From positions 1 through 64,000 of the IMG/VR virus record IMGVR_UViG_3300009034_002371: 64,000 nucleotides of DNA; one strand, 5' to 3'. The position numbers and the translations under genes are program-made. The notes beneath the pieces are model-generated. The model was not told where the DNA came from, did no database searches, and saw only the letters and a program-made list of their open reading frames with translations. This DNA is from a virus. This document shows positions 34,627 through 43,602 of the stretch, in pieces (position 1 is the first letter of the stretch; each line of letters starts with the position of its first letter).

Positions 34627-36606
34627 GTGAAGGTGTTATTTTGTACTACATTCAGAGCTCGGAGGACAAGACCTACAGCAAAGGCTCCTATGTTGGAGCG
34701 GCTACCATGTGAGTATGTAGAATGTGGTAGCTTGCGGCAGGTTGAGAAGCATATAGATACTGCAGATGTTGTATTGTTAGATTGGCGACCTGGCTGGGTC
34801 AAGTTTTGGAGGCAGCTTGATTTCCTTAACGATTTACCCGTGCTTGTAGGCCGGTTTCATGGTGATATATGGCAGAAGCTAGAGCGCCCTGCGGGAGATT
34901 TGAAATTTGATGTTCATCTATCTCCTTTTTTGGAGGGTGCACGACTTCTTGCACCTCATATAAAGTTTATTGATTGGCTAGATAAGATGCATTGGGTTCC
35001 GGCCTGCGTAGACGTTCCAAAGTACCAAGTATCGAAAGATATCGATATCTTATTCTGGGGTAGCCTCTCGAGCCATGTGTATTCGTTTAGAAGTTTTGCA
35101 AGCAAGACTCTGAGGAAGATGATTGTTAAAGATTATAAAGTACCGGGCAGTGTACGTGCTTTTGATGTACGTATTGACGATCATATTTATAACTATTCAT
35201 ATCTGAGTTACTCACATAGTGACTATATAGGGGACAAGTTGTTTAAGTTACTATCTAGAGTTAAGATATGTCCGACGGGTCCAGCACTTATGTGTGGAGT
35301 TAGCTTACCCGTTGGAAAGTTTCTCGAAAATGCTGTTTGTGGTGCTGTGAATTTGACTTGTGACTTTACTGACAGGAAAGCTTTAGGTTTCGAACATAAA
35401 AAGAACATCTGGATCACAGATACAAAACGCTTTACAGATGATCTTGTCTACCTACTGGAGCATGACGATATCCGAGAAGAGATCTCGAGGAATGCAAGAG
35501 AGCTTATAGAGACTCGACATACTCGGGATGTTAGAGCTCAGGAGCTGTATACGTTTCTGTGTGATAAAACAAGTAGCTCTCGTCCTGGTAAAAAGGTCTC
35601 TCAGAGTTTGCCAAAATTAGAGGAGTTGGTAGTTGTCTTTTCGTCTACGTATAATGGTAGCAGAGGACCCTATGCAACTCATGTACACGGTATGTTGGGA
35701 CACCTTCCATGTAAGTTTGTAACCTGTACCTCGGTGGGTGCTGTTCGAAAACAGATTGAAGCAGGTGCTGGTGTTGTTATACTGGACAAAGGGCCCCGGT
35801 TTACTCCCGATTGGAATGGGCATACATTTCTTAACGAGTTACCGGTGTTTGTATCTAGAATTTACAATGATACCTGGCATCCCGTAGAGCAAGATCCTGG
35901 TAACGTGCGGCTTGATGCTCTTTTTGTCCAGTATTTTGAATCGTCGAAACGGACTCGACCAGAGCTTGCAGATAAAATGGTTCAAGTTCCTCCTAGCGTG
36001 GATGTATATGATTTAGAGCCTGTTCGTGATATTGATATACTGTCCTGGGGGGGCATTAGCCAACATTATCGGCTTCGTAGGCTTATTCGTCAATGGCTAC
36101 AAAAGCGAGTAGTTGGGGAGTTGGATATAGTTGATGAGTATTTAACGATCTACGAAGTTAAGCTTAATGGTAGGCGTTATAGATATGCACTTTTACATAA
36201 GTGCCGATCTGGTCTGTATACGGGGAAGAACTTGTTTAAGTTGATTGCACGTTCGAAAGTTTGTCCTACGGGTACCATGAACATCCGAAATTGTTACTAT
36301 CCCCCGCTTGGTAAATACTTTGAAAATCCTGCAGCTGGGGCGGTTATGCTAAGTAACGAGTTTAGTGACAGGGAATCTCTGGGTTTTGAACATGGAAAGA
36401 ATATCTGGATTTTAGAGGAAGGACAGTTTGTAGATAGTGTGGCTGAGGATTATTTTATAGAAAATCTCGTTTATCTGTTGGAACATGACGATATCCGAGA
36501 AGAGATCTCGAGGAATGCAAGAGAGCTTATAGAGACTCGACATACTCGGGATGTTAGAGCTCAGGAGCTGTATACGTTTCTGTGTGAGGAGACGAGAAAG
36601 AGATAG
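34627..36606 (+). CDS. Double CgeB-like glycosyltransferase (copies 6 and 7 fused)
   Basis: 659 residues; GTG start two bases after copy 5. The protein repeats the whole family domain: the first spans residues ~1-310 (LPCEYVECGSLRQV, KDIDILFWG, LLSRVKICPTG, GKFLENAVCGAVNLTCDF), the second ~335-659 (LPCKFVTCTSVGAV, RDIDILSWGG, LIARSKVCPTG, GKYFENPAAGAVMLSNEF). A polar linker (SSSRPGKKVSQSLPK) joins them. In the second half a 12-residue insertion (VDSVAEDYFIEN) precedes the last helices. The C-terminal ends of the two halves are identical over 104 bases (35461-35564 and 36484-36587). Two sugars may be added in sequence. Confidence 0.72.
   Translation: MKVLFCTTFRARRTRPTAKAPMLERLPCEYVECGSLRQVEKHIDTADVVLLDWRPGWVKFWRQLDFLNDLPVLVGRFHGDIWQKLERPAGDLKFDVHLSPFLEGARLLAPHIKFIDWLDKMHWVPACVDVPKYQVSKDIDILFWGSLSSHVYSFRSFASKTLRKMIVKDYKVPGSVRAFDVRIDDHIYNYSYLSYSHSDYIGDKLFKLLSRVKICPTGPALMCGVSLPVGKFLENAVCGAVNLTCDFTDRKALGFEHKKNIWITDTKRFTDDLVYLLEHDDIREEISRNARELIETRHTRDVRAQELYTFLCDKTSSSRPGKKVSQSLPKLEELVVVFSSTYNGSRGPYATHVHGMLGHLPCKFVTCTSVGAVRKQIEAGAGVVILDKGPRFTPDWNGHTFLNELPVFVSRIYNDTWHPVEQDPGNVRLDALFVQYFESSKRTRPELADKMVQVPPSVDVYDLEPVRDIDILSWGGISQHYRLRRLIRQWLQKRVVGELDIVDEYLTIYEVKLNGRRYRYALLHKCRSGLYTGKNLFKLIARSKVCPTGTMNIRNCYYPPLGKYFENPAAGAVMLSNEFSDRESLGFEHGKNIWILEEGQFVDSVAEDYFIENLVYLLEHDDIREEISRNARELIETRHTRDVRAQELYTFLCEETRKR
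36484..36587 (+). repeat. 104-bp identical segment, shared with 35461-35564
   Basis: From CATGACGATATCC to TTTCTGTGTGA the two stretches match base for base. They encode the last ~34 residues of each half of the double glycosyltransferase. The repeat is within one gene, so it could also mediate deletion of one domain by recombination. Confidence 0.9.
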
Positions 36607-36730
36607 TTTAGACTAGAGTGAATAGGGGAGATAACAATTCCGATGGATTGTTACTATGCTCACGATATTGTCGAGCATTGTCATCGGTCAACTGCAGAAA
36701 CACGGAGTTGTCTTCACTAAGTGACCAAAG

Positions 36731-36744
36731 TGTGTAATAATAAT
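36731..36744 (+). promoter_or_regulatory. TGTGTAATAATAAT intergenic element, copy 2
   Basis: Identical to 20258-20271. It lies in the 158-base gap between 36606 and 36765, 20 bases before the ATG, partly ahead of the GGAGAGGAGAG binding site. The rest of the gap contains one weak hairpin (ATGCTC with GAGCAT, nt ~36656-36678). The gap may hold a promoter for the second part of the sugar cassette. Confidence 0.35.
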
Positions 36745-36764
36745 CGAGCGGAGAGGAGAGCACA

Positions 36765-37169
36765 ATGATACAAATTAGGAAACATCCAGATGTTGAAGCA
36801 GCCCTGTATATATCGGGCTTGGATGTTAAATTACCTGCGGACCACTCGTGGGTAACTATATCTAGTCGCTTCTCTGTCGATGAGATTGAAGGTTCGAAGA
36901 ACCTTGAGGATGCCCTCAGGGTGAAATTCATTGAGATGCGAATTGACGGAGACTATAGCGATGCTCCTAGTTGGTTTCTCGAATCGTACGCCGATGCTGT
37001 ACGTGTCCCGGTTGAGGTTCTGGACGATAATGAGTTGACAGCTGTGCAAAAACTGGAGAGTCTTAAAGCGTCTGCTCATCCTATTATGTGGGCTATTATA
37101 CGTTCAGAACTGTTTAATGTAGAGAGTGAAGGGCGAAATCGCCCTACCGTGCTTAATATGTTGCGATAG
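36765..37169 (+). CDS. Hypothetical protein (134 residues)
   Basis: ATG with GGAGAGGAGAG upstream. The sequence alternates beta segments (MIQIRKHPDVEAALYISGLD, VKLPADHSWVTISSRFS) with a helical C-terminal half (AVQKLESLKASAHPIMWAII). Length and style resemble small phage accessory or structural proteins. No catalytic motif, signal peptide or membrane segment is visible. It leads the second half of the sugar cassette and is followed closely by a methyltransferase gene. Confidence 0.5.
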   Translation: MIQIRKHPDVEAALYISGLDVKLPADHSWVTISSRFSVDEIEGSKNLEDALRVKFIEMRIDGDYSDAPSWFLESYADAVRVPVEVLDDNELTAVQKLESLKASAHPIMWAIIRSELFNVESEGRNRPTVLNMLR

Positions 37170-37186
37170 GTGTGCGAGGTAGAGAT

Positions 37187-37813
37187 ATGAGGGAGTTTGA
37201 TTACGACGCTGCATATTTTGAAAATATGTTGCATATGTATAGCGGGTCGGCCGGGAAGATTGCTGAGACCCGCTGGGACTTTGTTAAAGAAGCGGGGGCC
37301 CGTACAATTTTGGATTTTGGGTGTGGTTGTAACTTTATGACTATATTCGCTCCTGATGGAACTGATGTGGATTCATACGATATAGGGCATATCGACGATA
37401 ATCCATATCCGCAAACTGGTATACGCCGTGATCATTATGATTTGGTCCTTTTCCATGATGTGTTGGAGCATATTGACTGGGAGAATAATCCAGATGCGAA
37501 GATAGAGGAGATAGTCCAGAAGACACGGTGGATATCTGTAACTGTTCCTATGTTACCCGATGGACAGCCACTAGAGGAATGGAAGCACTATAAGCCAGGT
37601 GAACACCTGACTTACTTTACGGGAGAATCTCTCGACAAGTTTTTTGAGGAGCGTGGGTTCGTGAAAGCAAAAAGTGGGTATCCGGAATGCCCACCACGTA
37701 TAGATATTTTGTCGGTGCTTTATAGGAGGGAGGATGAACCTCTTCGGGCATCACAATCCTCAGCTACTTCGACGTCTAGTATTCCTGAAACTAGAAAAGT
37801 ATCTGAGGTGTGA
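37187..37813 (+). CDS. Class I SAM-dependent methyltransferase
   Basis: 208 residues from the ATG at 37187 (GAGG 7 nt upstream); a GTG at 37172 would add five residues. Motif I reads ILDFGCGCNFMTIFAPDG, the motif IV region is DHYDLVLFHDVLEHIDW, and the C-terminal part has LTYFTGESLDKFFEERGF, as in Methyltransf_11/23-type enzymes that act on small molecules or sugars. The last ~20 residues are Ser/Thr-rich (SQSSATSTSSI). Between glycosyltransferases, sugar methylation is a reasonable guess. Confidence 0.7.
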   Translation: MREFDYDAAYFENMLHMYSGSAGKIAETRWDFVKEAGARTILDFGCGCNFMTIFAPDGTDVDSYDIGHIDDNPYPQTGIRRDHYDLVLFHDVLEHIDWENNPDAKIEEIVQKTRWISVTVPMLPDGQPLEEWKHYKPGEHLTYFTGESLDKFFEERGFVKAKSGYPECPPRIDILSVLYRREDEPLRASQSSATSTSSIPETRKVSEV

Positions 37814-37851
37814 AGTAAGAGCGGAGGCAAATAACGCTCAAGGAGGCGTAA

Positions 37852-39408
37852 ATGAGATTAGGGGTGGTAATAAACCAGCCTGGAGCTGCCAAACCGGAGG
37901 ATCAAAAGATACTTAAGCTACCTGGCGTTAAGCCGGTAGAAGTATCGGTTGAAGTACCTCCCGATGGTACCGTAGTTGAAGTAGCGCAGCTACCGGCAGG
38001 TGTTAAAACTATTGAGATTCCGGAGCAACCTGTGGAACAGGTTCAGCCTGCTATTGCTCCTCTCGGTGCTGCTGCCAGAGCTGGTGCAGTGGAGGGAGCT
38101 CCACAGGTACCACCGGGCAGAAAGATTATCTTATATCAGCGCCAGTCGCCAGGTGACATCTTGACTATGTCGAATCCCGTTGGCGACCTGAAACGGACAT
38201 ATCCCGATTGGTTTATAGATGTAAAATCTCCAGCTCAGGAGGTCTGGCTTAATAATCCACATCTCACACCACTTGATGAAAACGATCCAACGGTGGAGAA
38301 ATATGATGTCACGTACGATGATATCAATATTAGCGGCTGGGATGGACTTCACTTTACGGATGCGTTTCGATACGATATAGAGAGGAAATTAAACTCTAAT
38401 CCGGCGATGGTGTCGAAGTGGGGGAGAGTAGAGATAAGAAAGACCAGTTTCCGACCGGAGTTGTATATATCCGATGACGAGAGGAGCTGGTGGTCCCAGG
38501 TTCATTGCGAATTCTTCTGGGACGGTCCCTATTGGGTGATTAACGCGGGGCGAAAGCCTGATAACGAATTAAAACAGTATCACCGGTGGCAGGAGTCAGT
38601 AGCACAGCTGAATGAGTACTTTGCCGGGCGCGTAAAGATAGTCCAAATGGGACACGAGAGTCATATACATCCTCCGCTGGAGGGTACTTTCAGCCTTGTA
38701 GGTAAAACTGATATACGGCAGCTTATCCGTCTCATATACTGGTCACATGGTACAATTGGACCTCTGTCCTTTCAGTTTGTTATCTCAGGGGCCTTCGAGC
38801 AACCAGCTGTATGTGTGGCTGGTGGAAAGGAAGGAGTTCCGTGGCACCTTTATCCGCATATGAGGTATATTTACACTAATGGTGCTCTGGAGTGCTGCAG
38901 GTGGGACGGGTGTTGGTTAGGGGGCATGCAGGGTGAATGTAAGGATTCTGTTGATGGTGTTCCCCATTGCTTCAGGTTAATCGAACCCCACATGATAGCA
39001 GACGGTGCTAAAATGTACTATGAGGGCGGTCGATTACCTATGCCGACTGAGGAGCAGGTTGAAGAGTGGACTAAAGATATTCTCATTCTTGAGGATCAAC
39101 CTGATAGGCAAGAGGCGTTTCAGCAGAAGCTGGGCCATACCCACCGATTAACCATTCTAGATAATGCTAAGGCAGCTATCAAGATACTTGGGGAAAAGTC
39201 CTTTGATGTAATATCGCTGGATCATCATCTTACTGATGAGAAACCAAAACAAGGGCAAACACCCAACACGGGGGAAACGGTTGCCAAGTTTCTAGCGAAA
39301 CAGAAACCTGATTCCCACATTATAGTGCATTGTCATGATGGTTTTGGTGTTAAGCTCATTACAAAACACTTACCACAGGCAGAGCATCGTCCAGGTTATT
39401 GGGTCTAA
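37852..39408 (+). CDS. GT9-like glycosyltransferase fused to receiver-like (cREC) domain
   Basis: 518 residues. An N-terminal Pro/Val-rich region (~85 residues) precedes a GT9/heptosyltransferase-like part (IILYQRQSPGDILTMSNPVG at ~95, GKTDIRQLIRLIYWSHGTIG, then FVISGAFEQPAVCVAGG). From residue ~408 a second domain begins with DILILEDQPDRQEAFQQKLG, then VISLDHHLTDEK, TGETVAKFLAKQKP and HIIVHCHDGFGVKLITKHLP. This pattern is that of the cyclic-phosphate-processing receiver-like family (cREC): acidic cluster, SLDHxL, and the final IxVHC block. The pairing of a glycosyltransferase with this domain is unusual. Which part is active is unknown. Confidence 0.65.
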   Translation: MRLGVVINQPGAAKPEDQKILKLPGVKPVEVSVEVPPDGTVVEVAQLPAGVKTIEIPEQPVEQVQPAIAPLGAAARAGAVEGAPQVPPGRKIILYQRQSPGDILTMSNPVGDLKRTYPDWFIDVKSPAQEVWLNNPHLTPLDENDPTVEKYDVTYDDINISGWDGLHFTDAFRYDIERKLNSNPAMVSKWGRVEIRKTSFRPELYISDDERSWWSQVHCEFFWDGPYWVINAGRKPDNELKQYHRWQESVAQLNEYFAGRVKIVQMGHESHIHPPLEGTFSLVGKTDIRQLIRLIYWSHGTIGPLSFQFVISGAFEQPAVCVAGGKEGVPWHLYPHMRYIYTNGALECCRWDGCWLGGMQGECKDSVDGVPHCFRLIEPHMIADGAKMYYEGGRLPMPTEEQVEEWTKDILILEDQPDRQEAFQQKLGHTHRLTILDNAKAAIKILGEKSFDVISLDHHLTDEKPKQGQTPNTGETVAKFLAKQKPDSHIIVHCHDGFGVKLITKHLPQAEHRPGYWV

Positions 39409-39426
39409 TCGGAGAGGAGACCTATA

Positions 39427-40194
39427 ATGATTACAAGTTTCAAGGAAAAAAAGCTTGTGGAGTACCTTGAGCCGGGAGGTAAGTATTTAATCCGTTTTGG
39501 GCATGGATTCGGGGACACTATCATGTTTATGCCCATCTATGATAAGTTAGTGGGGATGTTTACCGATTGTCAAATAGACCTCTATGTGGAATCTGGACAG
39601 GAAGAGATCTGGAAGTCTGTAGCAGATAAGGACGCTCCCGGGTATGATGTAGTGTTCTCGCTGGACTTCCCCATGGCCATAGGTAGCGACCTCACAAAGC
39701 CAGCTAAATGTTGCATAGACGAAGTGGGTATTGAACCAATTACAGCCCTTGCAGAGCTTCCGGAGAAGCCGAGTCCGTTAGTTGGTATACATTATCAGGG
39801 AACAGCCTTACCGGATTCTGTTGGTTGTCCCCAGGAGGTAGCCCAACAGATATGGAACGAGGTTCTGGAATTTGGCAAAGTTCCCATAGAGTGCCACTTC
39901 GAGCACATGTTTCATAACCCAGTTAATAAAATGTTCTGGTTTGTTAGTAGCCATGTTAGAAACTGTACTGCAAACCTCCATAATTTGATTGGGTTGATAC
40001 AGCATACGGGAGCGTTTATGGGTGTTGCCTCCGGTCCTTGGGTGGCAGCTTTATCTATTATGCCAGAGAGAACGTTGTATTTGGAGAAACATCACAAGTT
40101 AGAAACATATACCAGTGAGGCTAGAGCCCGGGTAGATGTACTTGACTATCGCTCCGGGAGTGTAAAAGAGTGGTTAGAGAGCCTGACATGGTGA
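39427..40194 (+). CDS. GT9-like (heptosyltransferase-like) protein
   Basis: 255 residues, shorter than typical GT9 enzymes (~330-350). The N-terminal strand-loop LIRFGHGFGDTIMFMPIYDK matches the GT9 donor-domain start, and LIGLIQHTGAFMGVASGPW with AALSIMPERTLYL matches the C-terminal half. The central linker is compressed. It follows another GT9-like protein in the same direction with a GGAGAGGAG-type start site. A role in extending the phage-specified glycan is inferred. Confidence 0.6.
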   Translation: MITSFKEKKLVEYLEPGGKYLIRFGHGFGDTIMFMPIYDKLVGMFTDCQIDLYVESGQEEIWKSVADKDAPGYDVVFSLDFPMAIGSDLTKPAKCCIDEVGIEPITALAELPEKPSPLVGIHYQGTALPDSVGCPQEVAQQIWNEVLEFGKVPIECHFEHMFHNPVNKMFWFVSSHVRNCTANLHNLIGLIQHTGAFMGVASGPWVAALSIMPERTLYLEKHHKLETYTSEARARVDVLDYRSGSVKEWLESLTW

Positions 40195-40239
40195 TGGGTG
40201 TTTGGGGAGAACGCCATAAAAACGGAGAGGAGAACAATA

Positions 40240-41196
40240 ATGGCTAGAAAATATGCCATGATAGTGACAGATTCCGGGTACCTAGGCGGGGTCAACGGGA
40301 TGCTTAACGGGTTGTGGTACTATAATAACGATGTAGATTTCCACTATATCTATAAGGAAAGTAGACGTGGGGAACTCACTGCGTTCATGGAGGACGTAAA
40401 AAAGGACCCGTGGTATTCCGATCGAATCTATATGACGAAGTATGAGGAGTTAATAAATGAGGGTTACCCTGAAGGCTCAGGTCGCCCTCCATGGCGTCTC
40501 AAGTTCTACCGCTATCTATATGGTATTAGAAGATGTCAAGACTATGACGCCGCAGTCATATTTGATGCGGATATGATAATAGTTAATAACTTCATGCGGT
40601 ACTTTGATATTGCTGCCGAGACGGGAAGAATTTTAGTTCCTAATAACGATTACTCGGGAGAGGAGTTTGATTGTTATCGTGGAGGCTATAAAGGCGCTTC
40701 TTCCCCACCTCTCTATTGTATGCCGCTTTTCTTCGTTCCCAGTAACCCGGATATAATCAAAGCTTTCGAAAGGATTCCGGAGTTGGCTATAGAGCGAGAT
40801 ACAAGTGACATGGTTGCTTTTAATCACTCGATGATAGAGTCTAAGCTGATAGAGGAGCTTCTCCTACTGCCCGCTGTTTTGTGGTTACAAGTGCATTACT
40901 ACTTTGTAATGCTGGCAAGGAGAAATATAGGTGGTAAACAGTATCTAGCACTACATAGGGGTGGTGATAGATTGTTCTCTTTTCATCGGCGGTGGTGGTT
41001 TGAATCCGACTGTAGGAAGAAAATAGTGATGCCCAAAACGGCTATAGGGGCTGCGTTTGCATATAACAACGTGCGTCTGTTTTGGGAGTTTACTAGGTTC
41101 TTCAATCTACAGTGTCGCCACAATGTCGAGTGGCAGGAGAGGTGGGGCGACTTTCCTAAAGAGATACCAAAACCGAAGTTGCCAGGGAAGTATTAG
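40240..41196 (+). CDS. GT-A (GT8-like) glycosyltransferase with DAD motif
   Basis: 318 residues from the ATG at 40240 (GGAGAGGAGA upstream). The N-terminus YAMIVTDSGYLGGVNGMLNG is the first strand of a GT-A fold, and YDAAVIFDADMIIVNN carries the metal- and nucleotide-binding DxD. LWLQVHYYF and LALHRGGDRLFSFH lie in the acceptor side, including a late His typical of GT8-like enzymes. It is paired with the similar gene at 41226. Substrate unknown. Confidence 0.7.
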   Translation: MARKYAMIVTDSGYLGGVNGMLNGLWYYNNDVDFHYIYKESRRGELTAFMEDVKKDPWYSDRIYMTKYEELINEGYPEGSGRPPWRLKFYRYLYGIRRCQDYDAAVIFDADMIIVNNFMRYFDIAAETGRILVPNNDYSGEEFDCYRGGYKGASSPPLYCMPLFFVPSNPDIIKAFERIPELAIERDTSDMVAFNHSMIESKLIEELLLLPAVLWLQVHYYFVMLARRNIGGKQYLALHRGGDRLFSFHRRWWFESDCRKKIVMPKTAIGAAFAYNNVRLFWEFTRFFNLQCRHNVEWQERWGDFPKEIPKPKLPGKY

Positions 41197-41225
41197 GTAG
41201 ATTTCAGTCGAGAGGGAGGTTTACG

Positions 41226-42233
41226 ATGGGGGCAGGTGTACCGGGTAATAAATTCGCGTTTGTAGTGGGGGCGTCAGATAACTATTTGCAAGGTCTAACA
41301 GCCATGTTCAATAGTCTAGAATATCACGGTAGTACCGCTGATGTTCTCTTGATTCCCTGGAAACTACCAGAGGAATTTCTGAACGGACTTAGCAGGTATA
41401 GTTTCCAGGTTAGATTGTTTCCCAACGAGATACAACATCAGGTTTTGGCCACAGCTATAGAGAGGTTTAGAGTTGCGTATCAGGCCGGTGCAGAGTACGA
41501 GGCTGTGTGTTTGCTTGATGCCGATATGTTTTTCCTCGATAATGTTGATCTCTTCTTCGAGATAGCTGCAAAGGGGTTTATAGTTACCGGCAGCAATGGG
41601 ATGATTATTAACTTCAATACGGGTTACCAAAATCAGTACAGTCTGGATCTAGGTCAGCCTGAGTGGCCATATAAGAAGGTACATACAACTGCACCAATCT
41701 TTATAAGTCCTTCAGACTTGGATTGGTTTGAAGCGTTGTACAGTGCACGTCGTGTCGATTCGTGGGATGACTTTCTCTATCTTAACATTTTGGGTATAAA
41801 GCTGGGGAAGTATAAAAACATGTTGTGTATGCCTCCCTATGCGTTTACAGGGATACACCACTGGGATCTGAAAGTAGAAACGGGTTTGGTACGTAAAAGT
41901 TCTGAGATAGTGCTTGCTGGTACAGAAGAGGCCGTGTATATGGCCCACGGTAAGTTCTGGGACGAGAGCTATTGTAAAGATCTTCTCAATGTCATGCACC
42001 AGTACCTAGAGCGTTGGAATATGGGCGATATGTGTAAGCAAAGAGTGGAGGACGCTCATAAGATAGCTATTCAGGAGTTCCAAAAGTATCTTAATTATCA
42101 AGTTGGCCATGAACCAGAGCCCACTCCCGTTGCTTGGTTCCTTAAACGGCACTCGTCGAGTTCTAGTAGGATGTCCGCCTCACCAGGTAGCGGACCTGAT
42201 AGAAGTTCTACTTCTTCAAAGGCAACTGTGTAG
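41226..42233 (+). CDS. GT-A (GT8-like) glycosyltransferase with Ser-rich C-terminus
   Basis: 335 residues; ATG with GGGAGG upstream. The start FAFVVGASDNYLQGLTAMFN and the metal site AVCLLDADMFFLDNVDLF parallel the previous gene, and YMAHGKFWDESYCKDLL lies on the acceptor side with a conserved His. The last ~25 residues are Ser-rich (HSSSSSRMSASPGSG), a weak version of the serine segments of virion proteins. It ends the main sugar cassette; the next gene is a virion beta-helix protein. Confidence 0.7.
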   Translation: MGAGVPGNKFAFVVGASDNYLQGLTAMFNSLEYHGSTADVLLIPWKLPEEFLNGLSRYSFQVRLFPNEIQHQVLATAIERFRVAYQAGAEYEAVCLLDADMFFLDNVDLFFEIAAKGFIVTGSNGMIINFNTGYQNQYSLDLGQPEWPYKKVHTTAPIFISPSDLDWFEALYSARRVDSWDDFLYLNILGIKLGKYKNMLCMPPYAFTGIHHWDLKVETGLVRKSSEIVLAGTEEAVYMAHGKFWDESYCKDLLNVMHQYLERWNMGDMCKQRVEDAHKIAIQEFQKYLNYQVGHEPEPTPVAWFLKRHSSSSSRMSASPGSGPDRSSTSSKATV

Positions 42234-42276
42234 ATAGTCCAATCTAACTAACCATGATCTAAATCACACTATTAAA

Positions 42277-43581
42277 ATGGCTACTGAATTTATATGCAAA
42301 GTTGGGTGGGACGGACCACCCACCCGAGACTTTAAACAGCTATCGCTCTGGACTATAACGTGTCATTGTGATCTAACGGCTGCATCTACTAAAGTTTTTA
42401 GTAGTACTAGGCATGCTGGAACTAGATTCCCCGTGCAGGACGGTAGACGAGTTTACTTGTATCGGGGCGGTACTCTCATGAATGCTAACGCCTGGATGCT
42501 GCATGCTACAGAGACCCAGACTTTAGTTAGAGATATTCAGGGTACCGATACGCCTCAGGCCGGTGATCAGTGGCGACAAACTGCGGGTAATATATATGGT
42601 TGGGTCACTATAAGCGATGCCGGAGATTCTGTCATCGCGGTAGCTGAATGTTATAGTGACCGTGACATGATAGATCGTATTAAGCTTATAGGTTGGGGAA
42701 CAAATGCTATAAACTATGTAAAGATATATGCACCTAGTGGTCAGCGCCATACAGGTGTTGCAAATACCGGTTTCAAGATTTATGTTCCGGATGCTGATAA
42801 TATCTTGGAGTTGAACGATGTAGATATTCTTATTCAGTATATTGAGTTCCATGGTGGTGGTAGGCAGATAACTGGCACCTACAGATATGGGATACGTACT
42901 ATAAGGATAGACAGTTGTATATTCCATGATAACATTTGGGGTGCAATGATAGATATCCCAAACAATGCCTACTTGACAACTATGATATGGAACTCTGTCT
43001 TCTATAGTTCGTTCTCTGCTGCTATCGGACCTGGTCATTACAGTGCTGATGTTCATGTAGAAAACTGCTCTATCTATAACCCAGGTGGTATTGGCGTCTT
43101 TAGAGCAGAGTGTTACAATGTTGTAACGCATAGAGGAGAGAATGCTGTAGACCCAGGTTTTGGAGATGAGTGTACAGGTGACTATAATTGCGATGGGGTT
43201 GAGGTGGAAACGGATGGTAGTGCGCCTGGACTGAACTCATTGCATAATCAGACACTCTCGGATATATCATGGGTTTGTACCGATTTACATCCTGCGGAGA
43301 ATAAGCAGATAGACCTCCATACTTATACTGACTATTATACCGATAGTGTACTCATCGGGCAAGGTGTTGATAGATCCGCAGGTGTTATTGGATTTAATAC
43401 TGACATTGATGGTGATCCCCGTATAGGCCTTTGGACTATTGGTGTGGATCAAAAGGCGTACTCATCGAGTTCGTCTAGCGCGTCTAGTTCAAGCGCGTCT
43501 TCTGCTTCAGTAGTTTCAAGTTCATCCAGTAGCGGATCTACATTCGATTTGAGACTACGCGACATAACTTACGATGTATAG
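42277..43581 (+). CDS. Right-handed beta-helix virion protein with Ser-rich end
   Basis: 434 residues. Regular short strands with Asn/Gly turns (ILIQYIEFHGGGRQI, IRTIRIDSCIFHDNIWG, ADVHVENCSIYNPGG) mark a pectate-lyase-like right-handed beta-helix. The C-terminal nt ~43456-43545 encode a SSSSSSASSSSASSASVVSS segment, then a short charged end. No ribosome binding site precedes the ATG, which is unusual here. Such proteins usually form tail-spike or fibre shafts that bind or cleave surface glycans; no catalytic residues are recognised. Confidence 0.7.
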   Translation: MATEFICKVGWDGPPTRDFKQLSLWTITCHCDLTAASTKVFSSTRHAGTRFPVQDGRRVYLYRGGTLMNANAWMLHATETQTLVRDIQGTDTPQAGDQWRQTAGNIYGWVTISDAGDSVIAVAECYSDRDMIDRIKLIGWGTNAINYVKIYAPSGQRHTGVANTGFKIYVPDADNILELNDVDILIQYIEFHGGGRQITGTYRYGIRTIRIDSCIFHDNIWGAMIDIPNNAYLTTMIWNSVFYSSFSAAIGPGHYSADVHVENCSIYNPGGIGVFRAECYNVVTHRGENAVDPGFGDECTGDYNCDGVEVETDGSAPGLNSLHNQTLSDISWVCTDLHPAENKQIDLHTYTDYYTDSVLIGQGVDRSAGVIGFNTDIDGDPRIGLWTIGVDQKAYSSSSSSASSSSASSASVVSSSSSSGSTFDLRLRDITYDV

Positions 43582-43602
43582 CTGCTGTTGGGGGAGTTTA
43601 GC

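Noticed and set aside
21147-42233. Host O-antigen or capsule locus in place of a phage cassette
   Set aside because: No Wzx, Wzy, Wzz, ABC-transporter or initiating membrane transferase is seen, and both sides are virion genes on the same strand with short gaps.
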